A stretch of 64,000 nt of DNA from contig NZ_JAMZFY010000002.1 in NCBI RefSeq assembly GCF_025457605.1, forward strand, positions 1-64,000, read 5' to 3'. Below are positions 17,488 to 25,268 of this stretch, one piece after another (position 1 is the stretch's first letter; each line of letters starts with the position of its first letter). Made by a program: the position numbers and the translations under genes. The notes beneath the pieces are model-generated. The model worked only from the letters and a program-made list of their open reading frames with translations. It was not told the origin of the DNA and did no database searches. The DNA is from Haloarcula laminariae. Its GTDB lineage: Archaea > Halobacteriota > Halobacteria > Halobacteriales > Haloarculaceae.

Positions 17488-17736
17488 TCAGGCATCCGCA
17501 CGATAACCCCGGCCCACAATGAGACCGAGGACGTTAGCGAAGAACACACTGGTTAACAGGAGGAGGAGCGTCCGTCCGCCCAGGCCGCTCACGAACAGTG
17601 CGGGATACGCCAGGGGCGCTACGACGGCGGTCCAGAAGCCGACGAACTGGACTGACCGAGCGGCTAGGGTCCGGGCGTCGGCACGTCCACTGGGGAGTGC
17701 ATTGGTCGGTGACCGAAAGGGCGAAGCACTGGACAT
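17488..17736 (-). CDS. Small two-helix membrane protein
   Basis: This 82-residue protein has a polar N-terminus (about 35 residues) and two hydrophobic helices (SVQFVGFWTAVVAPLAYPAL and TLLLLLTSVFFANVLGLIVG). The ATG at 17736 was chosen over an in-frame GTG five codons upstream because GGAGG sits 5-6 nt before it. That is an explicit Shine-Dalgarno site, uncommon in this window. A GTTTATATGG box (about 17775-17784) lies upstream. The function is unknown. Confidence 0.7.
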   Translation of the reverse strand: MSSASPFRSPTNALPSGRADARTLAARSVQFVGFWTAVVAPLAYPALFVSGLGGRTLLLLLTSVFFANVLGLIVGRGYRADA

Positions 17737-17828
17737 TGGGTTCCTCCTCACGCGAGTGTATGCCCCATACCCCCATATAAACGAGAGACGGTTGCGGTCA
17801 ATTCGCGCGGATACGTTTCGTTTGATTG

Positions 17829-17901
17829 ATTTTATCCGGTTTTACCGGCGTCGATGCTGTCCATTTAGACCCCCTCAGACAGCGGCATAAATTTTATCCG
17901 G
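17829..17901. repeat. Short direct repeat ATTTTATCCGG in an AT-richer gap
   Basis: The 11-mer occurs at 17829-17839 and 17891-17901, in a gap clearly poorer in GC than the rest of the window. Read on the minus strand it gives CCGGATAAAAT, which resembles a TATA box. A ten-codon open frame (MDSIDAGKTG, start 17864) with GAGGGGG before it follows the upstream copy. Confidence 0.4.
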
Positions 17902-17961
17902 CTGTTAGAGTTCGTTATCTGACTCAAGGTGAGGAGCCGGGCGACACCGGCAGTCCGGGCC

Positions 17962-20355
17962 TCACTCGACCCTGACCGTCCGCGAGGAGGTGACCGGGTC
18001 GAGGGGCTGGTTCGGGAACGCCACTTCGACGGTGAAGGTCAGCTCGTCGGCGTCGGCGCCGAAGACGCCCACCGGGAGCGTCGTCTGGCCGAGGTAGGCG
18101 GGTTTGGCCGTCATCTCGCGGCCGTTGACGGTGACGCGCAGTCCCGCCCGGGCGCCGCCGCCGTTGTTCGCGACGGTCACCTCCCGCATGTCGTGGTCGC
18201 CGGCCGCGATTGTCTCGGGGAACTCGCCCCAGTCGATGACGACGACGGGGAGGTCCCGGGCGTTCGAGACGACCTGCTCGGCGACGCCCTCGGAGAGCCC
18301 GGCCGAGACGAGCCCCGAGACGCCGGCCCGGACGATATCGCCCGGGGTCGAGAGCCCCGCGGCGGCGAGTTTGCCGGCTCGCCCGGAACCCACGCCGTCG
18401 ATGGCCGTCAGCCCGACCGCGTCGTCGCTGACGCCGTGTTCGACGCGGGCCTCGACCCGGCAGGCCAGGTTGGCGAAGCGACCGGGCGCGAGGTTGTCGA
18501 GGAACTCCCGCAGCGCGGCCAGCAGGCGCAGGGCGTTCTGCCGGATGACCCAGGCGTCGCTCTTGAGCTCCGTCGGGGTCGTGCCGGTCATCCCCGAGCG
18601 AAGTATCGCGAGCACCTTCCGCTGGCCGGCGTCGAGTTCGTCGGGCGCCTCGCCGACCACCGCGTTCACGGCGTCCTGCTCGTCCGAGCGGGCGCTGACG
18701 CTGTCGAACTCGGTCGCGCCCGCGACCGTCGCGAGGAGGTCGTCGGCGTCTATCGAGTCGTCCCCCTCGCCGGCCGCGGCCTCGCAGCGCTCGGCGAGGT
18801 CGGCAAAGCGGCGGGCCGTGTCCAGCCGGAGGTAGAACTTCGAGGCCAACTGCCCGAGCCGGGTCGCCTCGATGCGGAGGCCGTCCCGTTCGACGAACCC
18901 CCACCCGACCAGCTCCGAGAGCGTGTTCGACACCCGCTCGCGGAGGTCGCTGCCGGCGTCGTAGGCGTCGGGCGAGGACTTCGCGCGGGCGTAGTAGAAC
19001 GTCGTCTCCAGCCAGCTCATCACGTCGTCGATGTCCCGTATCGTACCCAGCGCGATCTCCGCGTTCAGATGCGCGTCGAGCTCGCCCGCCAGCCGGGACT
19101 CTATCTCCTTGCCGTCCCGGAGCAGGCGGCGGTACTTGTCGGCGTCTGAGCGGTCACAGACCACCCAGGCGTAGCCCATGTCGTCGTAGCCCGGCCGGCC
19201 CGCCCGCCCGAGCATCTGGAGCACGTCGAGCGGGCTCATGTCGACCTCGCCCTCCAGGGGGTCGTGGAGCTTCGTGTCCCGGATGACGACACAGCGGGCG
19301 GGGAGGTTCACGCCCCACGCCAGCGTCGAGGTCGAGAAGAGCAGCTGAATCTTCCCCTCCTTGAACCACTGCTCGACGCGGTTCTTGTCCTCGCGGGAGA
19401 GGCCGGCGTGGTGAAAGCCCACGCCGTCGAGGACGGACTGGCGCAGGGTGTCGTTGCTCAAGTCGGCGGCGTCGTTGTGGAAGTCGTAGTCCCCGCGGGC
19501 GCCCATCGGGATGTCCCGCTCGGTGAGTTCGTCGCGGGCCTTCTTGGCGGCCTGGACCGTGTCCTGCCGGGAGGAGACGAAGACGAGCGACTGGCCCTCG
19601 TCGCGGATGTGTGGCTCGGCTAAATCGAGCGCCCGGTAGAGCCGCCGGTACTTGTCGGCGAAGGCGTTCTCGCCGTGGGTGTAGGTCTTCACGTCGGCGT
19701 TCAGCGGCACGGGCCGGTAGTCCTCGCCGAAGGCGAAGGTGGTCTCCTCGGGGGCGTCGAGCCAGTCGGCCACGTCATCGATGTTGGGCATCGTCGCCGA
19801 CAGCGCGACGACGCGGGGGTCACAGAGCCGCCGCAGCCGCGAGACCGTCACTTCCAGCACCGCCCCGCGGCGGTCCGAGTCCAGCAGGTGGACCTCGTCG
19901 ATGACACAGCAGTCCACGTCCGTGATGAACGAGTAGCGCGCGGTCTCGTGTTTCCGGGTGGCCGAGTCGGCCTTCTCCGGGGTCATCACGAGGATGTCGG
20001 CCCGCTCGGCCCGGCGGGGGGAGAGGTCGCGTTCGCCGGTGACGACGTAGACCGAGTAGCCCAGGTCCTCGAAGCGCTCCCACTCGCTCTCTTTCTCGTT
20101 GGTGAGCGCGCGCAGCGGCGCGAGAAAGAGCGCCGTCCCGCCCGCCTGCAGGGTCTTGCAGATGGCCAGTTCCGCCAGCGCGGTCTTGCCACTCGCCGTG
20201 GGCGCGCTGACGACGACGTTGTCCTCGCGGTTCAGCAGAGCCGGGAGCGTCTCCGACTGCATCTCGTTGAACCGCTCGAAGGGGAAGGCGTCGGCGAGGT
20301 CCGGGAGGACCTCCGTGACCGCCACCGTCGGCTCGCTGTCGGCTCGGCTTGGCAC
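17962..20355 (-). CDS. Ski2-family DNA helicase (Hel308-like)
   Basis: This 797-residue superfamily 2 helicase has motif Q region FNEMQSETLPALL, Walker A APTASGKT, DEVH box VIDEVHLL, SATMPN, and motif VI QMLGRAGRPGYD. After the RecA domains come a winged helix, a ratchet-like helical domain, and a helix-hairpin-helix (IDGVGSGRAGKLAAAGLSTP). A beta-rich C-terminal domain (EVTVANNGGGARAGLRV) resembles Sec63/FN3-type ends. It probably remodels stalled forks or aids recombination. The GTG at 20355 is preferred (a second GTG lies at 20325). A longer frame would overlap the divergent zinc-ribbon gene. Confidence 0.9.
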   Translation of the reverse strand: MPSRADSEPTVAVTEVLPDLADAFPFERFNEMQSETLPALLNREDNVVVSAPTASGKTALAELAICKTLQAGGTALFLAPLRALTNEKESEWERFEDLGYSVYVVTGERDLSPRRAERADILVMTPEKADSATRKHETARYSFITDVDCCVIDEVHLLDSDRRGAVLEVTVSRLRRLCDPRVVALSATMPNIDDVADWLDAPEETTFAFGEDYRPVPLNADVKTYTHGENAFADKYRRLYRALDLAEPHIRDEGQSLVFVSSRQDTVQAAKKARDELTERDIPMGARGDYDFHNDAADLSNDTLRQSVLDGVGFHHAGLSREDKNRVEQWFKEGKIQLLFSTSTLAWGVNLPARCVVIRDTKLHDPLEGEVDMSPLDVLQMLGRAGRPGYDDMGYAWVVCDRSDADKYRRLLRDGKEIESRLAGELDAHLNAEIALGTIRDIDDVMSWLETTFYYARAKSSPDAYDAGSDLRERVSNTLSELVGWGFVERDGLRIEATRLGQLASKFYLRLDTARRFADLAERCEAAAGEGDDSIDADDLLATVAGATEFDSVSARSDEQDAVNAVVGEAPDELDAGQRKVLAILRSGMTGTTPTELKSDAWVIRQNALRLLAALREFLDNLAPGRFANLACRVEARVEHGVSDDAVGLTAIDGVGSGRAGKLAAAGLSTPGDIVRAGVSGLVSAGLSEGVAEQVVSNARDLPVVVIDWGEFPETIAAGDHDMREVTVANNGGGARAGLRVTVNGREMTAKPAYLGQTTLPVGVFGADADELTFTVEVAFPNQPLDPVTSSRTVRVE

Positions 20356-20500
20356 GTGGAATGGGCGTCGCCGTGACGGCAAAGGCGTTTCTATCACCGG
20401 GCTCCGGCACCAGCCGAAACGACGGCGCGCTGTCGTGCGGGGCTTGCACTCGCCGGCCGCGGTGTCACAACTCGCGGGCCCGATAGCCGGAGTGGAACCA

Positions 20501-20644
20501 ATGTCAGACCAGAACACCGCGGACGCGGAGGCGAACTACGAGTGCGACGACTGCGGGAACGCGTTCCACGCGAACAGGAACGACTCGCCGCCGTTTACCT
20601 GTCCGAACTGCAAGTCGGACAACGCGAGCCCGCTGAACGGCTGA
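20501..20644 (+). CDS. Very small zinc-ribbon protein
   Basis: This 47-residue protein has two CxxC knuckles (YECDDCGNAF and FTCPNCKSDN) separated by 17 residues, which is a complete rubredoxin-like zinc ribbon. The acidic N-terminal ten residues are typical for a halophile. It diverges from the helicase gene and precedes lipA by 55 bp. The role is unknown; protein or RNA binding is the usual guess for the type. Confidence 0.75.
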   Translation: MSDQNTADAEANYECDDCGNAFHANRNDSPPFTCPNCKSDNASPLNG

Positions 20645-20699
20645 CCGTCACAGCGGGCGAACCCAACGGCTTTTGCGGGCACAGTCCAACGCTGGGGTA

Positions 20700-21605
20700 A
20701 TGAGTCGCGCGCGCAAGCCCGACTGGCTCAAGACCCGACCGCCGTCGGGCGAGCGGTTCAGCGACATCAAGCAGTCGCTCCGCGAACGCGACCTCCACAC
20801 GGTCTGTGAGGAGGCCAACTGCCCGAACCTGGGCGAGTGCTGGTCGGGAGCCGCGGGCGACGGGGACGCGGCCGACGGCGGCCCGGGGACGGCGACGTTC
20901 ATGTTGCTTGGCGACCGCTGCTCGCGGGGGTGTAACTTCTGTGATGTCGAGACCGGCGGGATGGAGCCGCCGGACCCGGACGAGCCCACACAGGTCGCCG
21001 ACGCCGTCGCCGACATCGGCCTGGACTACGTCGTCCTCACGTCGGTCGACCGCGACGACCTCCCCGACCAGGGGGCGGGCCACTTCGCCGAGACCATCCG
21101 GGAGATAAAACGGCGTGACCCGTCGGTTCTCGTCGAGTGTCTCATCCCGGATTTCCGTGGCGAACCCGACCTCGTGCGAGAGATAATCAACGCCGGCCCG
21201 GACGTGCTGGCCCACAACATCGAGACCGTCGACCGGCTCCAGTGGCCGGTGCGTGACCGCCGGGCGGGCTACGAGCAGTCGCTGTCGGTGCTGCGACAGG
21301 CGAGCCGCGAGAGCGACGTCTTCACCAAGACCAGTCTGATGTTGGGCGTCGGCGAGTACGCCCACGAGGTGTACCAGACCCTCTCCGACCTGCGCCAGGT
21401 CGGGACCGACATCGTCACCTTCGGCCAGTATCTCCAGCCCTCCCGCTCCCATCTGGAAGTCGCGGAGTACGTCCACCCCGACGTCTTCGACACCTGGCAA
21501 CGCGTCGCAGAGGACGAGTTCGACTTCCGCTACTGTGCCTCGGGCCCGATGGTCCGGTCGTCGTACCGGGCCGGCGAGCTGTTCGTGGAGAGCGAGCTCG
21601 CGTAG
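20700..21605 (+). CDS. lipA: Lipoyl synthase
   Basis: This 301-residue radical SAM enzyme inserts two sulfurs into octanoyl groups to make lipoyl cofactor. The auxiliary cluster motif is CEEANCPNLGEC and the SAM cluster motif is CSRGCNFC (CxxxCxxC). The C-terminal part ends FDFRYCASGPMVRSSYRAGE, with the conserved RSSY motif that ligates the auxiliary cluster. The downstream gene carries a lipoyl domain, so a lipoyl substrate is encoded next door. The ATG at 20700 begins the conserved KPDWLKTRPPSG. Confidence 0.96.
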   Translation: MSRARKPDWLKTRPPSGERFSDIKQSLRERDLHTVCEEANCPNLGECWSGAAGDGDAADGGPGTATFMLLGDRCSRGCNFCDVETGGMEPPDPDEPTQVADAVADIGLDYVVLTSVDRDDLPDQGAGHFAETIREIKRRDPSVLVECLIPDFRGEPDLVREIINAGPDVLAHNIETVDRLQWPVRDRRAGYEQSLSVLRQASRESDVFTKTSLMLGVGEYAHEVYQTLSDLRQVGTDIVTFGQYLQPSRSHLEVAEYVHPDVFDTWQRVAEDEFDFRYCASGPMVRSSYRAGELFVESELA

Positions 21606-21705
21606 CGAGCCCGGAGCGGACGGCGACCGCGAGGGCGTCCCGCGGGCTGGTACCCGAGACCGCCCGCATCAAAGACGGTATCACCGGGGCCGTCGATTTC
21701 TAGGC

Positions 21706-23394
21706 ATGTTCGAGTTCGAGTTGCCCGACCTCGGCGATGGGGTCGCCGAGGGAGAGGTGCTGTCCTGGCACGTCGCGGTCGGCGACAGCGTCGAGGAGGA
21801 CCAGGTGCTCGCGGACGTCGAGACCGACAAGGCCGTCGTCGACGTGTCCGCGCCGGTCGGCGGCGTCGTTCGGGAGCGCCACGCCGACGTGGGCGAGGTC
21901 GTCGCCACCGGCCAGCTGCTGGTCACCATCGATGACGAAGCCAGCGGGGACGCACCCGACAGCGAGCCGGCGGCCGAGAGCGGTAGTTCGCCCGCCACCG
22001 ACCGCGTCTTCGCCCCGCCGAGCGTCCGCCGGCTCGCCCGCGAGACGGGCGTCGACATCACCGCCGTCGAAGGGTCGGGACCGAGCGGTCGCATCACTGA
22101 GGCCGACGTGGCGGCGGCCGCCGACGACGGCCCCACAGCGGAGAGCGACGACGAGGACGACAGCGGGCCGACCTCTGTGGTCTCGAAAGTGAGTGACGAC
22201 GAGGACGACAGCGGCCCGACCTCCGTGGTCTCGAAAGTTGACGACGACGAGGAGGACAGTAGCCCGACCGCTGTAATCTCGAAGGTGAGCGACGACGAGG
22301 ACGACACCACTACCGTCGTCGTCGACACTCGGGACGACGCCGACGAGCCGGCGGTCAAGTCCGCCGTCAGGCGGGTGTCCCCCGAGCCGATGGCCGAACG
22401 GCGGGACCACACGCTGGCGACGCCGACCACCCGTCGGCTCGCCCGCGAGCTGGGCGTCGACATCGACGCGGTGCCGACCGACGAGACGCGCGACGGCGAG
22501 CCCTACGTCGACGCCGCGGCGGTTCGGGCCGTGGCGGAGGGGCGAAACGCCCCGGCGGCGAGCGGCGCCGAGTCGGGTTCGGGCGAGGAAGCCGCGGGCG
22601 AGGGGCTCGAAATCGCGGACGGTGACGTACGTGAGGTCGCCGAGCGGGTGGTCTCGGCGCTGCGGGAGACGGCCGACGACATCGGGACGCCCGTCGAGGT
22701 GAGCGACGGGGACCGGCGGGATCCCTACCGCGGAGCCCGCCGGACCGCCGGCGAGCGGATGGCCCGCTCCCGGCGCGAGGTCCCCCACGCGACCCACCAC
22801 GACAAGGTCGCCGTCCCCGGACTGGTCGAGGCCCGCGAGCGGCTCCAGCCGCTGGCCGAGAAACGGGGCGTCGACCTCACCAGTACGCCGCTCGTGCTGA
22901 AATGCGTCGCCGCCGCGCTGGACGACCACCCGGTTCTCGCGACGCAGCTGGACGCCGAGCGCGGGGAGATAGTCTACCGGAGCGACCGCGATATCGGCGT
23001 GGCGACGGCGACCGACGACGGGCTCGTCGTCCCCGTCGTCGAGGACGTCGACGCGAAGGGGCTGCTGGAACTGGCCGACGAGGTGAGCGGCCTCGCCGAG
23101 CGGGCCCGCGACATCGACAGCCAGGCGACGCGGGGCGGCGTCTTCACCGTGCGGAACTTCGGCGCCATCGGCGGGGAGTACGTCGACCCCGTCATCAACG
23201 TCCCCGAGACGGCGATTCTGGGCGTGGGGGCGCTGACGGAGCGACCGATTGCCGAGGACGGGACCGTGGCGGCAAAGCCGACGCTGACGCTGTCGCTCGC
23301 CGTCGACAGCCGGGTCGTCACCGGCACCGACGCGGCCCAGTTCGTCGACACGCTGAAGTCGTACCTGGCGGACCCGACGCGGCTACTGGCGTAG
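21706..23394 (+). CDS. E2-type dihydrolipoamide acyltransferase with degenerate catalytic motif
   Basis: This 562-residue E2-like protein has an N-terminal lipoyl domain (VETDKAVVDVSAP, Lys lipoylation site), a subunit-binding domain (about 103-140, PSVRRLARETGV), and an acidic linker with four near repeats (DDEDDSGPTSVVSKV, about 148-208). A second subunit-binding-like segment follows (about 239-275), and then the acyltransferase fold from about 342. In the fold FTVRNFGAIGGEYVDPVIN is intact. The motif that should read DHRVVDG reads DSRVVTG (residues 534-540), so the catalytic His and Asp are Ser and Thr. No E1 or E3 gene is adjacent. It may be an inactive scaffold or lipoyl carrier. It lies 100 bp after lipA. 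Confidence 0.85.
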   Translation: MFEFELPDLGDGVAEGEVLSWHVAVGDSVEEDQVLADVETDKAVVDVSAPVGGVVRERHADVGEVVATGQLLVTIDDEASGDAPDSEPAAESGSSPATDRVFAPPSVRRLARETGVDITAVEGSGPSGRITEADVAAAADDGPTAESDDEDDSGPTSVVSKVSDDEDDSGPTSVVSKVDDDEEDSSPTAVISKVSDDEDDTTTVVVDTRDDADEPAVKSAVRRVSPEPMAERRDHTLATPTTRRLARELGVDIDAVPTDETRDGEPYVDAAAVRAVAEGRNAPAASGAESGSGEEAAGEGLEIADGDVREVAERVVSALRETADDIGTPVEVSDGDRRDPYRGARRTAGERMARSRREVPHATHHDKVAVPGLVEARERLQPLAEKRGVDLTSTPLVLKCVAAALDDHPVLATQLDAERGEIVYRSDRDIGVATATDDGLVVPVVEDVDAKGLLELADEVSGLAERARDIDSQATRGGVFTVRNFGAIGGEYVDPVINVPETAILGVGALTERPIAEDGTVAAKPTLTLSLAVDSRVVTGTDAAQFVDTLKSYLADPTRLLA

Positions 23395-23447
23395 CCCGCC
23401 GGGGCGCGAACGGTTCGTTTATGCCGGCCCCACGCCACCGCTGATAC

Positions 23448-24425
23448 ATGAGTGAGGCCGACGCCGAGTCGCGGGCGGGACGGGAGGAAGTGTGGATAGA
23501 GAAGTACCGCCCACAGTCCCTCGCCGACGTGCAGGGTCACGAGGACATCGTCGGGCGCCTGCAGAGCTACGTCGACCGCAACGACCTGAGCCACTTCCTG
23601 TTCAGCGGGCCGGCGGGGACGGGAAAGACCACCTGCGCCGCGGCCATCGCCCGCGAGCTGTACGGCGAGGACTGGCGCGACAACTTCCTGGAGCTGAACG
23701 CCTCAGACGAGCGGGGTATCGACGTGGTCCGGGACCGCATCAAGAACTTCGCCCGGACGAGCTTCGGCGGCCACGAGTACCGCATCATCTTCCTCGACGA
23801 GGCCGACGCCCTCACGAGCGACGCCCAGTCGGCGCTGCGCCGGACGATGGAGCAGTTCTCGAACAACGTCCGGTTCATCCTCTCGTGTAACTACTCCAGT
23901 CAGATTATCGACCCCATCCAGTCGCGGTGTTCGGTCTTTCGCTTCTCGCCGCTGAGCGACGAGGCGGTCGAGGCGGAGATACGCCACATCGCGAGCGAGG
24001 AGGACATCGAGCTGACCGACGACGGGCTGGACGCGCTGGTGTACGCCGCCGGGGGCGACATGCGCAAGGCGATCAACGGGCTGCAGGCGGCCTCGGTCAG
24101 CGGCGACGTGGTCGACGAGGCGGCGGTGTACGCCATCACCTCGACCGCGCGACCCGAGGAGATACACGGGATGGTCCAGTCGGCGCTGGACGGGGACTTC
24201 ACGGCGGCGCGGGCGACGCTGGACCGGCTGTTGACCGAGGAGGGTATCGCCGGCGGCGACATCATCGACCAGCTCCACCGCTCCATCTGGGAGTTCGAAG
24301 TCGAGGACCGGGCGGCGGTCCGCATCCTCGAACGGGTGGGCGAAACCGACTATCGAATCACGCAGGGCGCAAACGAGCGCGTGCAGCTGGAAGCGATGCT
24401 GGCCTCGCTGGCCAACCCCGAGTAG
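23448..24425 (+). CDS. rfcS: Replication factor C small subunit
   Basis: This 325-residue AAA+ clamp-loader subunit loads PCNA at primer ends. Motifs in order are the RFC-specific [13 protein letters not shown], Walker [14 protein letters not shown], Walker B FLDEADAL, sensor 1 FILSCNY and the SRC motif [10 protein letters not shown]. The C-terminal helical collar domain is complete. It starts 53 bp after the E2-like gene. Haloarchaea usually have other small-subunit paralogues; none is seen here. Confidence 0.97.
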   Translation: MSEADAESRAGREEVWIEKYRPQSLADVQGHEDIVGRLQSYVDRNDLSHFLFSGPAGTGKTTCAAAIARELYGEDWRDNFLELNASDERGIDVVRDRIKNFARTSFGGHEYRIIFLDEADALTSDAQSALRRTMEQFSNNVRFILSCNYSSQIIDPIQSRCSVFRFSPLSDEAVEAEIRHIASEEDIELTDDGLDALVYAAGGDMRKAINGLQAASVSGDVVDEAAVYAITSTARPEEIHGMVQSALDGDFTAARATLDRLLTEEGIAGGDIIDQLHRSIWEFEVEDRAAVRILERVGETDYRITQGANERVQLEAMLASLANPE

Positions 24426-24515
24426 GGCGCAGTGGCCCTCACGGCCCGTTTTCACCGCCGATAATTGCTCACGCAAGTTTATACCCGAGTGACCGGCTAG
24501 CTATCAGTAAGTGAA

Positions 24516-25145
24516 ATGTATCGGTTGAAAGACCACGCAGCCGACGACCGCGGGCAGGTCGGTATCGGCACCCTCATCGTGTTCATCGCGATGGTGCTCG
24601 TCGCCGCTATCGCGGCCGGTGTCCTCATCAACACGGCCGGGTTCCTGCAGAGTTCGAGCGAAGCGACCGGGCAAGGTGCGTCCGATGCGACCTCGAACCG
24701 CCTCCAGGTAGTCAGCGCGACGGGGAGCGACCTCGACAACGATGCCGTCGGTATCGTCGACATCCTCGTAAAACGCGGCCCGGGCGCGGGCAACGTCGAC
24801 CTCTCGACGATGACGATACAATGGATCGGTCCGAGCGGCTCGTTCTACCAGCTGGCCGGGACCCAGTCCGGCAACCCCGACGGCTACTTCGCGATAGAGG
24901 CAGTACAGGATACCGACGGCTCCCTTCCGGTACTGAACGACCAGGAAGACCGTCTCCGAATCCGGTTGGAGCTGGGCGAGAACGACGGGGAGACCATCCT
25001 CGGTGACGACAAGTACAAGTTCGGCAACGAGCTAGGGGAAGGGGAAAGCGCGACAGTCCGCATCACGACTTCCTCCGGCTCGCAGACGACGGAGGAGATA
25101 CTCGTGCCAAAGACCATCTCCGGCACCTCGGCGGTACAGCTGTAG
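24516..25145 (+). CDS. Archaellin (archaeal flagellin)
   Basis: This 209-residue filament protein has a class III signal: a short charged leader (KDHAADDRG), then the hydrophobic N-terminal helix [20 protein letters not shown] that forms the filament core. The leader would be cut by prepilin peptidase PibD/FlaK after the Gly. The rest is acidic, Gly/Ser-rich and beta-like ([19 protein letters not shown]). A GTTTATACC box (about 24477-24485) gives a short leader. None of the other archaellum motor genes is in this window, so it is a solitary archaellin. Confidence 0.9.
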   Translation: MYRLKDHAADDRGQVGIGTLIVFIAMVLVAAIAAGVLINTAGFLQSSSEATGQGASDATSNRLQVVSATGSDLDNDAVGIVDILVKRGPGAGNVDLSTMTIQWIGPSGSFYQLAGTQSGNPDGYFAIEAVQDTDGSLPVLNDQEDRLRIRLELGENDGETILGDDKYKFGNELGEGESATVRITTSSGSQTTEEILVPKTISGTSAVQL

Positions 25146-25268
25146 TCGCCCGCTGTCGGGGGTTTGCGGCCAGTTACCGGGACGGGCGGCGCTCCCGTCC
25201 GGGCGCTGTGAGAAGCTGCATGACCCCTTCGGAACTGTTTTACCCGCTGCTGGGCCAACACTACGCCA

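Noticed and set aside
23302-23325. Degenerate E2 motif as a frameshift artefact
   Set aside because: The reading frame continues normally before and after it, and the residues on both sides match the family, so only the two substitutions remain.
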